Source of the DNA: Tubiluchus corallicola | Lineage: Eukaryota; Priapulida; Priapulimorpha; Priapulimorphida; Tubiluchidae | Length of the DNA: 64,000 bases | NCBI GenBank assembly: GCA_030141605.1 | Contig: JAQGDQ010000112.1 | Location: 376,501-440,500 of the forward strand | Direction of reading: 5' to 3' | Part shown: positions 54,996-64,000 of the stretch, piece after piece | How positions within the stretch are numbered: position 1 is the first letter of the stretch | How the letters are laid out: each line of letters starts with the position of its first letter | Program-made: the position numbers and the translations under genes | The notes under the pieces: generated by a model | Database searches by the model: none | Told to the model about the DNA's origin: nothing | The model's input: only the letters and a program-made list of their open reading frames with translations

Positions 54996-55916
54996 CCAAC
55001 ATCGTTTCTTGATCTTTCTTCATTTTTTGCTCATAGAACTGCATGCAAAATCACATTTGCAAGTGAACAATGTGCAAGACCAAGACAGGAAGTTACGTGT
55101 TTCTACGTGCATTGAATGCGTAAAAAGGTTTTTGGAAGTAACCTCGCACTTGCAAAATTTCTCTTATTTATCTGAATGACTATTTGCTAGATGTTACTAA
55201 ATGATAGACAGCAAAAACTTAGCTGCCATGTGAGTGTTAGATCTATAATTTCTGACAGCTTATGACCAGTATAAATTCCATATAATTCAAGGTTGTTCCG
55301 TAGAAGATTGGGTTGACTTTTGTACCCCAATAAGTTACTATTTACACATTGCTTCATCTCTATTACCCTCCCCAGTAACAGAATCGTAATTTGCGTATAA
55401 TAAAATATTGCTATAAAACCTGTTCTATTATTCTCAGGTACTGTTAAAAGATTTTTGGTTATTATACTTGAACATTCAACCTTATTAAATACGAACAATT
55501 CTTGTGAAACTGTTTCACTTCAATTTTTTAAAATAATAATCATATTTTTGTTTATCATTCCAATTGTACGATTCATATTTTCAATAATTCCAACTGGACA
55601 GCTAGATTTTACAATCCTGATGCCTAGCTTATAGCTACACTTGACACAATGTAGTTTATACAGTGACATCCATTGTTATCACGCTACCTGACAAACTTGG
55701 TTTTTTTCAATTGTTTTGCAGCAATGTTTTTGAAAATTTATAACTTCTTACAAATAAATAGATACAAAATGATTGTACACATAAATTATTTTTATTTATT
55801 ACCTGTACAGCAAATTAATTTAAAAATTCATATAATGCAGATATACAAAGTAAGACATGAAAGGTACAAAATCCTATGTATTGAAAACTAGACAGGATAT
55901 TATAAGGTAGATAGTT
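54996..55916. other. CSN4 3' flank
   Basis: Probable 3'UTR and intergenic DNA, with AATAAA near 55400. No gene seen. Confidence 0.55.
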
Positions 55917-56220
55917 ACCATGAAGTACCAGCTTTAAATAATGACTATGCCAGCCTAAAGGATTAGGCACACGTAAGTATTCACCAAGAAGTACCAGCTT
56001 AGTCACCAAGAAGTACCAGCTTTAAATAATGACTATGCCAGCCTAAAAGATTAGGCACACATAAGTATTCACCAAGAAGTACCAGCTTAGTTACCATGAA
56101 GTACCAGCTTTAAATAATGACTATGCCAGCCTAAAAGATTAGGCACACAAGTATTTACCATGAAGTACCAGCTTTAACTGATGATATGCCAGCCTAAATG
56201 ATTAGACACACAAGTATTCA
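55917..56220. repeat. Tandem repeat of an 88-bp unit
   Basis: Units start ACCATGAAGTACCAGC or a close variant at 55917, 56005, 56093 and 56157. The first two spacings are exactly 88 bp; the third is 64 because one AAGAAGTACCAGCTTAG sub-block is missing. Each unit contains GACTATGCCAGCCTAAA and AGATTAGGCACAC. It lies between the convergent ends of CSN4 and the AMSH-like gene. Confidence 0.9.
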
Positions 56221-56941
56221 AGCGTTAATTCTCATTCATCATTTTAAGTAAAAATCATATACTTGAAAGAATAACAACTTCTGCAGACTAAAAATTAAGA
56301 CAAAATAAAATATCTTTAATAATAAAATAGACTTTGGTTCAATGTCTATAACATTAAAATCAAAATTAAGCTTATGTCTTCATAGTATACTCAAGGCTTT
56401 AATGTATGCATTTGCTTAACTGCTGACTTAATTTGCCTTATTTTAATATTTTTATTAGAAATCTTTCAACAGACATTATTGAAGCTATTTGTACTTTACA
56501 CTAATTTTGGTACAAAAAATTTTGCATCCCCAAAGAAGCATACCTGTGCGAGGCAACTTCACATTAACAAACAGTAGTATTAAAATTATGTACAAACAAT
56601 AGTTACAAATACATTTATAGTAAAAAAAATAATCTTATCTAAATAGCATACAACTTGGAAAACTGGAATCATGTGAACTGCACATCCTTAAGTAACTATG
56701 TGAAGTCTGAAGATTTTGGTAAAAAATGTATCTAGAAGTGAAATAATCATCAAAGCAGACAAGTGGCCTGGTCATTTAAATATAAAATTACATAGCAAGC
56801 CCATGTGAAATGGCTAACTAGCTGCATAAATACACTCAACACTGACTTATATAACTGCAGATTCTATAATGTAGCAATTTACACTGTACAAAAGTTGCAG
56901 CACATTCTGAAATCTGATCACAATCCTGAATACACATAAGT
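56221..56941. other. 3' flank of the AMSH-like gene
   Basis: AT-rich, without a gene. Probably contains the 3'UTR of the minus-strand AMSH-like gene. Confidence 0.5.
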
Positions 56942-58234
56942 TTATTTTCGCAAATCTATTAGTGTTACGATGGAACCATTGTCAACCTTTGCATGGTCAC
57001 TCTCACCATAGAGTAGTGGACTGTTAGGGTGAGGGTGAAAGCCTTCCACCCTGCACTGGGCAATATAGTCTAGCCCATAATCCAGGGTCAGTGAATAGAT
57101 GCCATTCTGACAATGTTTTGGTGAGCAAACAATTGCAATTGCTTCCGGCAACATAAGTTGGTAAGAACACTGAGTGTGCAAGTCGATACTTGATAAGAAA
57201 CTTGTCTGTGATGGATGAGTATGAATCCAACCTAATGTTATCAAGTCATGCCGATCTTGAAAATCAAAAATGTCTTCCTCATTTTCCGTGGTGCAAGAGT
57301 CTGACGTACCACGCTGATTAGGAATTAACAAGTGGGTAATGATAAACTTGCCGTACGACAGTTTTCCCACTAATATACCGCAAGTTTCAATATCTAATCG
57401 TGTGTTTGGCTCCGCTAGTGAAGTAAACATAGGCATGACTCGAGCAGGTACAATAACTTCCCGCAAGCTTTGCTTGTATCTTCCGTCTTCGATGGGACTA
57501 GTTAGATGTATCGGTTTTGCCATTCTAGCCACATCAGAGACGTCTTGTGCCTCTGGTGCATCATATGAAGGAGGAGGTTGATAATCTGGCTTCAATGCTC
57601 GTGGCGGTACAGCCGGTATTTGTTGCGGTACTAATGCTATGTCTGTTAGGCTCACTTCTGACGACGAGGATCGTGACTGGTCAACTTGGGCTTCCTCTGC
57701 TGCCTGTTTTTCTCGTTCCCGTTGCAAAATCATTTGCCATTCCTTCTCTTCTTGATACTTCTGCCTTTCCAGTTCTTTCTTCCTTTCCTCATCCAGCTTT
57801 GCATTTTCTAGCTCCCTTTGTTTTTCCAATTCTGCCTCTTTCTTTTTTCTTTCAGCTTCCAAAGCAATACGCTCCTCTTCCCACCTTTGTTTTTCCTCTT
57901 CATACTTTTCTAACAGCATCAATTTGACATCCTCAGCTTTTGGAAAGATTTCCTGCAACTTCTTTTTGTTCTGTGCTCTGTCTTGAGGCGTACACTCTTT
58001 ATATGAAGGGTGCTGTGGCAATTTTTCAACAAAGAGTGTAATAAACTTTGAATACAAAACGAAGGCATTTTCCAAATTTCCCTCGTCCAGATATACATTA
58101 GCCATCCTCACCATTTCTAAACCAGAACGAAAATACCGTTTGGGAGGAATTCTGTTGTCAACGTCAATCATGCTGGCAGTGGTTGCAAGATGGCGTACTC
58201 GCCCGCGTGGATCACTAACATCAATAGTTGGCAT
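56942..58234 (-). CDS. STAMBP: AMSH/STAMBP-like JAMM deubiquitinase, single exon
   Basis: A continuous 430-codon frame, close to human STAMBP in length. AMSH enzymes cleave K63-linked ubiquitin chains on endosomes together with STAM/ESCRT-0. Residues about 25-105 form the N-terminal helical (USP8-dimerisation/MIT-like) domain with IPPKRYFRSGLEMVRMA. About 106-182 is a highly charged Lys/Glu coiled coil. PAVPPRALKP (208-216) resembles the STAM SH3-binding motif, and PPSY (221-224) is a PPxY-type motif. The JAMM domain (about 258-430) has E283 and H338-x-H340-P...S348-x2-D351, the catalytic zinc set. H353, C394, H400 and H402 fit the second structural zinc site. No intron is seen, although neighbouring genes have many. 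An AATAAA overlaps the stop codon by chance. Convergent with CSN4. Confidence 0.94.
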   Translation of the reverse strand: MPTIDVSDPRGRVRHLATTASMIDVDNRIPPKRYFRSGLEMVRMANVYLDEGNLENAFVLYSKFITLFVEKLPQHPSYKECTPQDRAQNKKKLQEIFPKAEDVKLMLLEKYEEEKQRWEEERIALEAERKKKEAELEKQRELENAKLDEERKKELERQKYQEEKEWQMILQREREKQAAEEAQVDQSRSSSSEVSLTDIALVPQQIPAVPPRALKPDYQPPPSYDAPEAQDVSDVARMAKPIHLTSPIEDGRYKQSLREVIVPARVMPMFTSLAEPNTRLDIETCGILVGKLSYGKFIITHLLIPNQRGTSDSCTTENEEDIFDFQDRHDLITLGWIHTHPSQTSFLSSIDLHTQCSYQLMLPEAIAIVCSPKHCQNGIYSLTLDYGLDYIAQCRVEGFHPHPNSPLLYGESDHAKVDNGSIVTLIDLRK

Positions 58235-59297
58235 ATTGTTTAATTCTATTTAACCTTACAGAAATCACAAAGTTAAAACAATAAATCACATAGAGCGAGT
58301 TTTACAGTAAATCCTAAAAATTTTCACAAAATCGCAAAAAATCATGAACATGACTCACGCTCGCTACACTAAGGGAAATCTTTATAGCCCGTGAATGGGA
58401 TGCACGCACGCAAAACAGGCGAGACCATAGATACGAAAAATGTGACCTCAGTATGTCTCGTTAACATTAATTTATTTCAATTTTTCTTTATCCTGATTAA
58501 TAGAGTCCTGTTGCTTACAGAATAACCAGTCAATTACTGATTTAATGCATTCAATGTATATTTACCACACAATTATTGTTTTGCTCCATTATGTTCTTAT
58601 TTTCCTCGGGCAGATACATTAGGCAAAGGAGATAAATATGAAAGTAATCTCATCTAATTTTACATCCATAGAATAATATAAATAAAATTTGTAACAGTTG
58701 AATTCGTAGCAGATTATTAGCAATGGCTTTCTCTGCCAATGAAGGCACAATATGCAAAGCACCTTCACAGATAATATTTATGCCATAACACATCCGAGCT
58801 CATTATATGAATGATAATAACCAACTTTTTATGGTATTTTCTTTTTTTAAATTTAGTAATATTATTTAAAAATTGACAATAAATTGGTAGCAATTTTCCT
58901 AAGTTTACAGTTAATGTCAGTTTTCTTGCTTCATACCTTCATCATGATCATTAGTAAAACGACATCATTACTAATATGAAGGATGTTAACAACCTCAAAA
59001 AATAAATTTAACAAAAAATAAAACAAACTTCAGCACTTAAGTGGTAGTATCCTATAACAGCTCCTCTTTCTTGATAATGATGATGAAACATAGTTTCATT
59101 GACAACACTGATTTTCTCATTTACCAAACACTGAACAAAGTAATTGAACTCGATTCCTCTTAAGGTAAACTTATGTTACGATACCTTGCAGCAAGTAACA
59201 ACAAGCTTCCAGCAACAGCAACAATCTTTCAGTCAATTTACAGCAAACCTTCTTTACTCAAAATAGTACATATTAATTAGACTATTATCAGCATTCA
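58235..59297. other. Intergenic between AMSH-like gene and PDSS2
   Basis: Contains the AMSH-like 5' flank and the PDSS2 3' flank. AT-rich, no gene or clear repeat recognised. Confidence 0.55.
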
Positions 59298-61866
59298 TCA
59301 AAATTTGCACATGAGATTCACGATCTTCTCTAGTGCAGTTCGAGCCTCTGAATGTGGAAAACATCGTAGGACATTTAAGGCTTGCTCAGCACGTTCTGTA
59401 CACAGGCGTTTAGTGCGAGTAACAGCAGAACTGGAAGCAATCCTTGAACAAAGCTGAAAAATACATAAAAATTTTGACGAGGTTAGTGAAACTGAAGAAA
59501 GCAGTATTCAGGCACTTGACTAAAACAAGGACTGGGGATGCAATTTGAAATGATACTTAACTGATACTTAAGTATTAAATGGCCATCCCTGACTACTAGC
59601 TATTGTGTGACCAAGGGAAGTTTTCCGCTTGTAAAAAACAGTCTATCCAGCTTATGTTTAAGCTTTCTAATGTGTACCTCACGCATTTATTTGATTAGAA
59701 AACCTACTAAGAGAAATTCAGCCCTTGCAGAACTCAGAAATTATTCCAGTTTTAACAAACAAAAATGGCACATTTTTTCTTATAATGCCAGATCACTCAG
59801 TTGGCATGAAACAAAAAATTTAAAAAAACAATAGAAACAGCAGCAACAAGAAAAACTACAACGATGTTCATTTAGTTACATGTCTGTTAGAGTTAAAAAA
59901 CGATGTAACTGCTACACAGCTAAGCAAAATTATTCAGCATTAAAGTGTCAAATGTTTCAAGATAAGGAAAGACTCATGGAGTTTAACGTTTAATATTATT
60001 TTTGGAAATTGTAGTGACTCATACATATAAAGGCATGCAAATGTAAAAAAAGGAAGTCATTTTCTCTGAAAAAGGCAACTCTCTGGCAAGACATCAGGAA
60101 GGCAAACTACAAAAATAACTCAACTATAGTACCTGTTTATGGTCAGAAGTGCTGTCAGGAATAGGCACATCTTCACTGCTTTGTGAATAATAAATATATG
60201 GTACAGAGTGAGCACTTACAAGTCCTTCTTGTGAAGTAAATGGTTGCAAATCCATATGTAACTAAAAGAAAATGATACTTAAGTTGTTATTAAGCTTTTG
60301 ATGGCACTAGTTTATTGACACGCCTAGTACAATGTGATATTGTTGCTATTTTTGGTATGTAACAATGCACAAAGCGTGAACGCCATCTACTGACAAAAAT
60401 GAGGAACTTTATTAAATTTTAGATACAAGTGTAAACCTTGTCTTATCACATATATTCTGACTAAACATCACGACACATGACACAGTCCACTTCTGATGCC
60501 AGAAGATCTATAATGAATTACCATTCAGAATTAGTACATAAACAGAACATTTGGAGATTTGTTGTTTTTTCCATAGATAATATACAGTTCTCAAACACTA
60601 GATACAATCATAATTAAAATACCTAAACAAAGACAATTAAAATGAGGTGACACGTATCTTTTTACATGAAACATACCCATGCAAATTTACTTGGTTTCTT
60701 TATTCTCTGAATAATTAATTCACGAAAAGCTTTAACAAGTGGACTAACATTCTAGTTATGTCACAACATGATCTATCCAATTAAGTCTTTTGCATATAAT
60801 CTTCCTCATCAATTTGTCTTCTTTCACTTTGTCATATAAATTTTTATTTCTTATCACTTTACACCATTTTATCTCTAGTAATGATTTTTATATATAAATT
60901 TCAATTTATATAAAGTCTTTATAAATATTTTTGAAAAGCATCAATCACTAGTTGATTATTTAATTCCAACTGTAAAAAGACAAAAAAAAACAATTAGTGA
61001 AAACCTACTTGGTGTACATATGCAATATTTTCTCCAAAATCATGAGCAAGTTTCTGCGTTTCCTCATTGTGACCGACAAGCATCATGGCTGCAGAACAAC
61101 CGTTGGCAAGGAGACTAGCAGCAGAACGGTGCGTACACTGAAACCAATCTTCGATCGTGAAGCCAGGAGTCGGCAAGGGCCGATTTAACAAATCACGGTT
61201 AACCATAAATTCAGCTTCCACCATATGGCCGATGGATTGCGATATGATTTCTACTACCTAAAATCGCAAAAGATTTTTTGCAACTTCGAATATATGACAA
61301 AATTTTAACAAAAAACTGCAGAAAATACAATTGCACATCTCATTAGATTAACAAAACATAAGCGCAGTGAAACTGAAAATTACAGAGTAAAGAATGAAGC
61401 ACTTTTCACGATTCATAAGTATGAAGTACAGCATGTAAAATGGAAAAAACATTGATAATAAATTTTACTTTTCATCTCTTAATTTTTTTCTAATTTAAAA
61501 AAAACTAATTTAAAACATTACAGCAGTTAATAAACTTGGAAAATGCATTGATATCTTTAAAGTGATCTGCAGTATCAGAACTAAGAGCAAAAAGTTATCA
61601 TATTTCACATTCAAGGAGGCAACATTGAACACAAAGATCAACATTTTACATTTGAATAGCTAGCTACCTTCGTATTTCGTAGTTTTGCTAAGCCGGTTGA
61701 TGCATTTGCTAATAAGAAATCACCGCCAAGAATTGCCATCTTGTTACCAAACTCCATGTCTGACGGGGGGCCTACATCATGAGGTAAAGAATGGATGTCG
61801 ACTACCCCCTTATGTACAAGGTATGCCGTGTGAATCACTTCAATAATTTCTGCTAACTGACGCTGA
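59298..61866 (-). CDS. PDSS2: Decaprenyl-diphosphate synthase subunit 2, last four exons (partial)
   Basis: Minus-strand exons in order: 61668-61866, 61009-61257, 60133-60261, 59298-59453. All have GT-AG ends and join in frame to a TGA stop at 59298-59300. The first visible exon begins with one base of a split codon, so at least one more exon lies upstream, beyond the window. Conserved blocks include [40 protein letters not shown], a Cys/Ala-rich region around [20 protein letters not shown], and a C-terminal [21 protein letters not shown]2 pairs with PDSS1 to make the long isoprenoid tail of ubiquinone in mitochondria. As usual for this subunit, no DDxxD motif is visible in this part. A LINE is inserted antisense in the intron upstream of the first visible exon. 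Confidence 0.92.
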
Positions 61867-62012
61867 CTGCAAGAAAACAATACTGTATCACATTTGAGGA
61901 GCAATTGTTACTTGAAGTATGACTTTTATCATTTTTGCCAAAATGTTTTTATATTAAACTATGTATATTAACCACAGATACATCGCCCTAAATCTGTGGA
62001 CAAGCAAGGGCT

Positions 62013-64000
62013 ACCGTATCAAGAACATTGAATGGAAGAGGTCGAGCTTTGGCACAGCTAATGAAAGAGAGAAAAATGGATGCGTTACGCGTTCAGGAAA
62101 CGAGATGGACAGGAAACAAGGCCAAAGAACTAGGTGATGGTTTTAAACTGATCTATGGAGGAGCAAACAAGCAAAAGAGAAACGGCATAGGAATTATCCT
62201 GTCTCCAACCTTGAAAGACTTGGTTATAGAAGTGAATAGGAAAAATGATCCTAAATTGTGGATTCGTCTGGCCATTGAGGAGTGTGGATTGTGCATATTT
62301 AGCGTGTACGCACCACAAACAGGATGCTCAGAGGAGGAAAAGGAACAATTCTGGCTGGACCTACAGGAAGAATGGGAAAAAGTAGATGTGAGTGATAGGT
62401 GCATAGTTGGAGGTGACATGAACGGACATGTAGGAAGTGGAAATAATGCAATAAGACGGATTCATGGTGGAAATTCATATGGAGAGGGAAATGAAGATGG
62501 AAACAAAATAATCGACGTGGCATTAGCCTTTGACTTGGTGATAGGAAATACCATATTTCGCAAGAAAAATGAACGCCTAATAACCTACCGTAGGGGGATA
62601 GAGAAAGCCAGATAGACTTCCTACTCTACCGACGGAGAGACATCAAAGAGATAAGAAATTGCAAGGTTATACCAGGAGACCACGTAGCAGCACAACACCG
62701 CCTGATGGTTATGGATCTCACCATAGCTGTTACGAGTAGGCAGAAAAGGAAAGTCATGACGGAGAAAAGGATTAAGTGGTTCAAACTAAAAGAGCAGAGC
62801 CTTAAACAACTCTTTAAAGACAGATTGCTCAGAGAGGTGGACTACGAAATGGAAGAAATAAACGAATGGTGGAACAGGCTGAGAGAAAATATTATAAGGA
62901 CGGGAAAAGAAGTCCTCGGGGAAAGTAGTGGTAAAATATGGGAAAACAGAGAAACATGGTGGTTTGGAGAAGAGGTGTAGCAGAAAGTAAAAGAGAAGAA
63001 AATGGCAAAGAAAAGATGGGAAGAAACCAGGTTGGACAGGGACAGAGAGTATTACAAACAGTGTTGCAAGGAGACGAAAAGAACTGTAGCTGTAGCAAAA
63101 GCGGAGGCGTATGACAACCTTTATGAAGAGCTGGACACCAAGGAAGGACAGGGGAAAGTTTTCAAGTTGGCGAAGCTGAGAAATAAGAGTACAAAGGACA
63201 TTAGACATATAAGGCAGATCAAAGATGAAAGGGGGCAAGTAATACGAAAAGAAAGCGATGTCCTGAGCAGGTGGAAGGAATACTACGAGAAGCTGCTGAA
63301 CGAGGAAAATGAAAGACTGGTTAGGGATGATGGAGAACCGAATGAATTGGAGGTAACAGGGGTGACAAGACAGGAGGTGGAATTAGCATTAAAGAAAATG
63401 AAAAATGGCAAATATGCGGATGACATCGCTATAGTGGCTGAGAGTAGAGAAATACTGGAAGGAAAATTAGAAGCATGGAGAGCCGCTTTGGAGAGCAGAG
63501 GAATGAGGATAAGTAGATCCAAAACGGAGTACCTTACGACAGACATGAATGGGGACCAACGAGAAACAATAAGATTGAACGGGGCAGAGTTGAAAAGAGT
63601 AAAGACCTTTAAGTATCTAGGTTCAATGATAGACGAGACTGCAGGAATGGAAAAGGAGGTGAATTTCAGGATTCAGTGTGGTTGGAATAACTGGCGAAAA
63701 GTTTCAGGTGTGATATGCGATAAGAGGATTCCAGCGAGACTTAAGGGTAAAGTTCACAAAGCAGTGGTCAGACCCGCCCTAATATATGGGCTGGAAGCAG
63801 CACCTCTAAAGAAGACCGAGGAGAAGAAAATGGATGTGGCGGAGATGAGGATGCTGAGATGGATGGTGGGAGTAACAAGAAGGGATAAAATCAGGAATAG
63901 TAATATTAGAGGAACAGTGAAAGTAGTGGAAGCCTCGAAAAAGATACAAGAGGCAAGATTGCGATGGTATGGGCACCTGAAAAGAGGAGTCGGGGAATAT
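62013..64000 (+). mobile_element. RTE/BovB-like LINE, 5'-truncated and internally deleted, running off the window
   Basis: 62028-62615 encodes most of an apurinic-type endonuclease, with VQETRWTGNKAKELGDG, a FSVYAPQTG box, IVGGDMNGHVG and a DLVIGNT end. A frameshift at the G run near 62593-62597 moves to the frame of QIDFLLYRRRD and HVAAQHRLMVMDLTI. One TAG (62978-62980) interrupts that frame. From 62981 it stays open for 340 codons to the window end: a linker helix region, the start of the RT domain (LKKMKNGK), then directly YADDIAIVAES (63413 on), the thumb (KTFKYLGSMIDE) and the C-terminal RLRWYGHLKRG. The central palm between KNGK and YADD is missing. The endonuclease type resembles RTE/CFDP2-like proteins. 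It lies antisense in a PDSS2 intron and cannot be active. Confidence 0.85.

Noticed and set aside
55917-56220. CRISPR-like array of regularly spaced repeats
   Set aside because: The whole 88-bp unit repeats without unique spacers, in a eukaryotic intergenic region; it is a minisatellite.
57547-57927. 126-codon + strand ORF
   Set aside because: Antisense shadow of the AMSH-like coding exon, whose own frame has a full JAMM domain.
62130-63546. Several minus-strand ORFs of 60-150 codons
   Set aside because: Antisense shadows of the LINE endonuclease and RT frames; low-complexity Ser/Phe/Leu content.

Overview
This is a eukaryotic, AT-rich (roughly two-thirds A+T by eye), intron-rich and transposon-rich window. 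The genes (ARH3, anosmin-1-like, COP9 signalosome subunit 4, AMSH/STAMBP, PDSS2), GT-AG introns of 0.25-2 kb, and pogo/mariner, hAT and RTE-type repeats fit an invertebrate animal. I cannot assign a phylum from the sequence alone. All gene models were spliced by hand: every exon junction listed keeps the reading frame and follows GT-AG.

Layout: 1-6.4 kb is a transposon graveyard, with a pogo-type transposase relic, LINE reverse-transcriptase relics and an 881-bp inverted-repeat element with a 5-bp target duplication. 6.45-14.3 kb and 17.2-24.7 kb hold two closely related, complete, 7-exon ADP-ribosylhydrolase 3 (ARH3/ADPRS) genes in tandem on the + strand. 24.7-30.3 kb is noncoding and carries several MITEs. 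30.3-32.55 kb is a single-exon, minus-strand anosmin-1-like gene (WAP domain plus four fibronectin III domains). 36.4-43.0 kb is a third, more diverged ARH3 gene (6 coding exons, + strand), followed by a hAT element and a LINE relic. 46.9-55.0 kb is an 11-exon CSN4 gene (+), convergent with an intronless AMSH-like deubiquitinase gene (56.9-58.2 kb, -). 59.3-61.9 kb holds the last four exons of PDSS2 (-). 62.0-64.0 kb is a damaged RTE-like LINE inserted antisense in a PDSS2 intron.

How the genes work together: the three ARH3 genes form a local expansion of one enzyme family that removes ADP-ribose from serine. All three keep the acidic metal-binding and catalytic residues, so all look functional. 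Copies 1 and 2 are a recent duplication whose introns still partly align. Copy 3 is older, but its last exon and 3'UTR are unexpectedly close to copy 1, suggesting gene conversion. CSN4 (COP9 signalosome scaffold) and AMSH (JAMM deubiquitinase) both belong to ubiquitin/NEDD8 removal, but their adjacency is probably incidental. PDSS2 is a ubiquinone side-chain synthesis gene. I found no prokaryotic-style operon, CRISPR array or convincing new multi-gene system. The most interesting signals are the ARH3 cluster and its 3'-end homogenisation.
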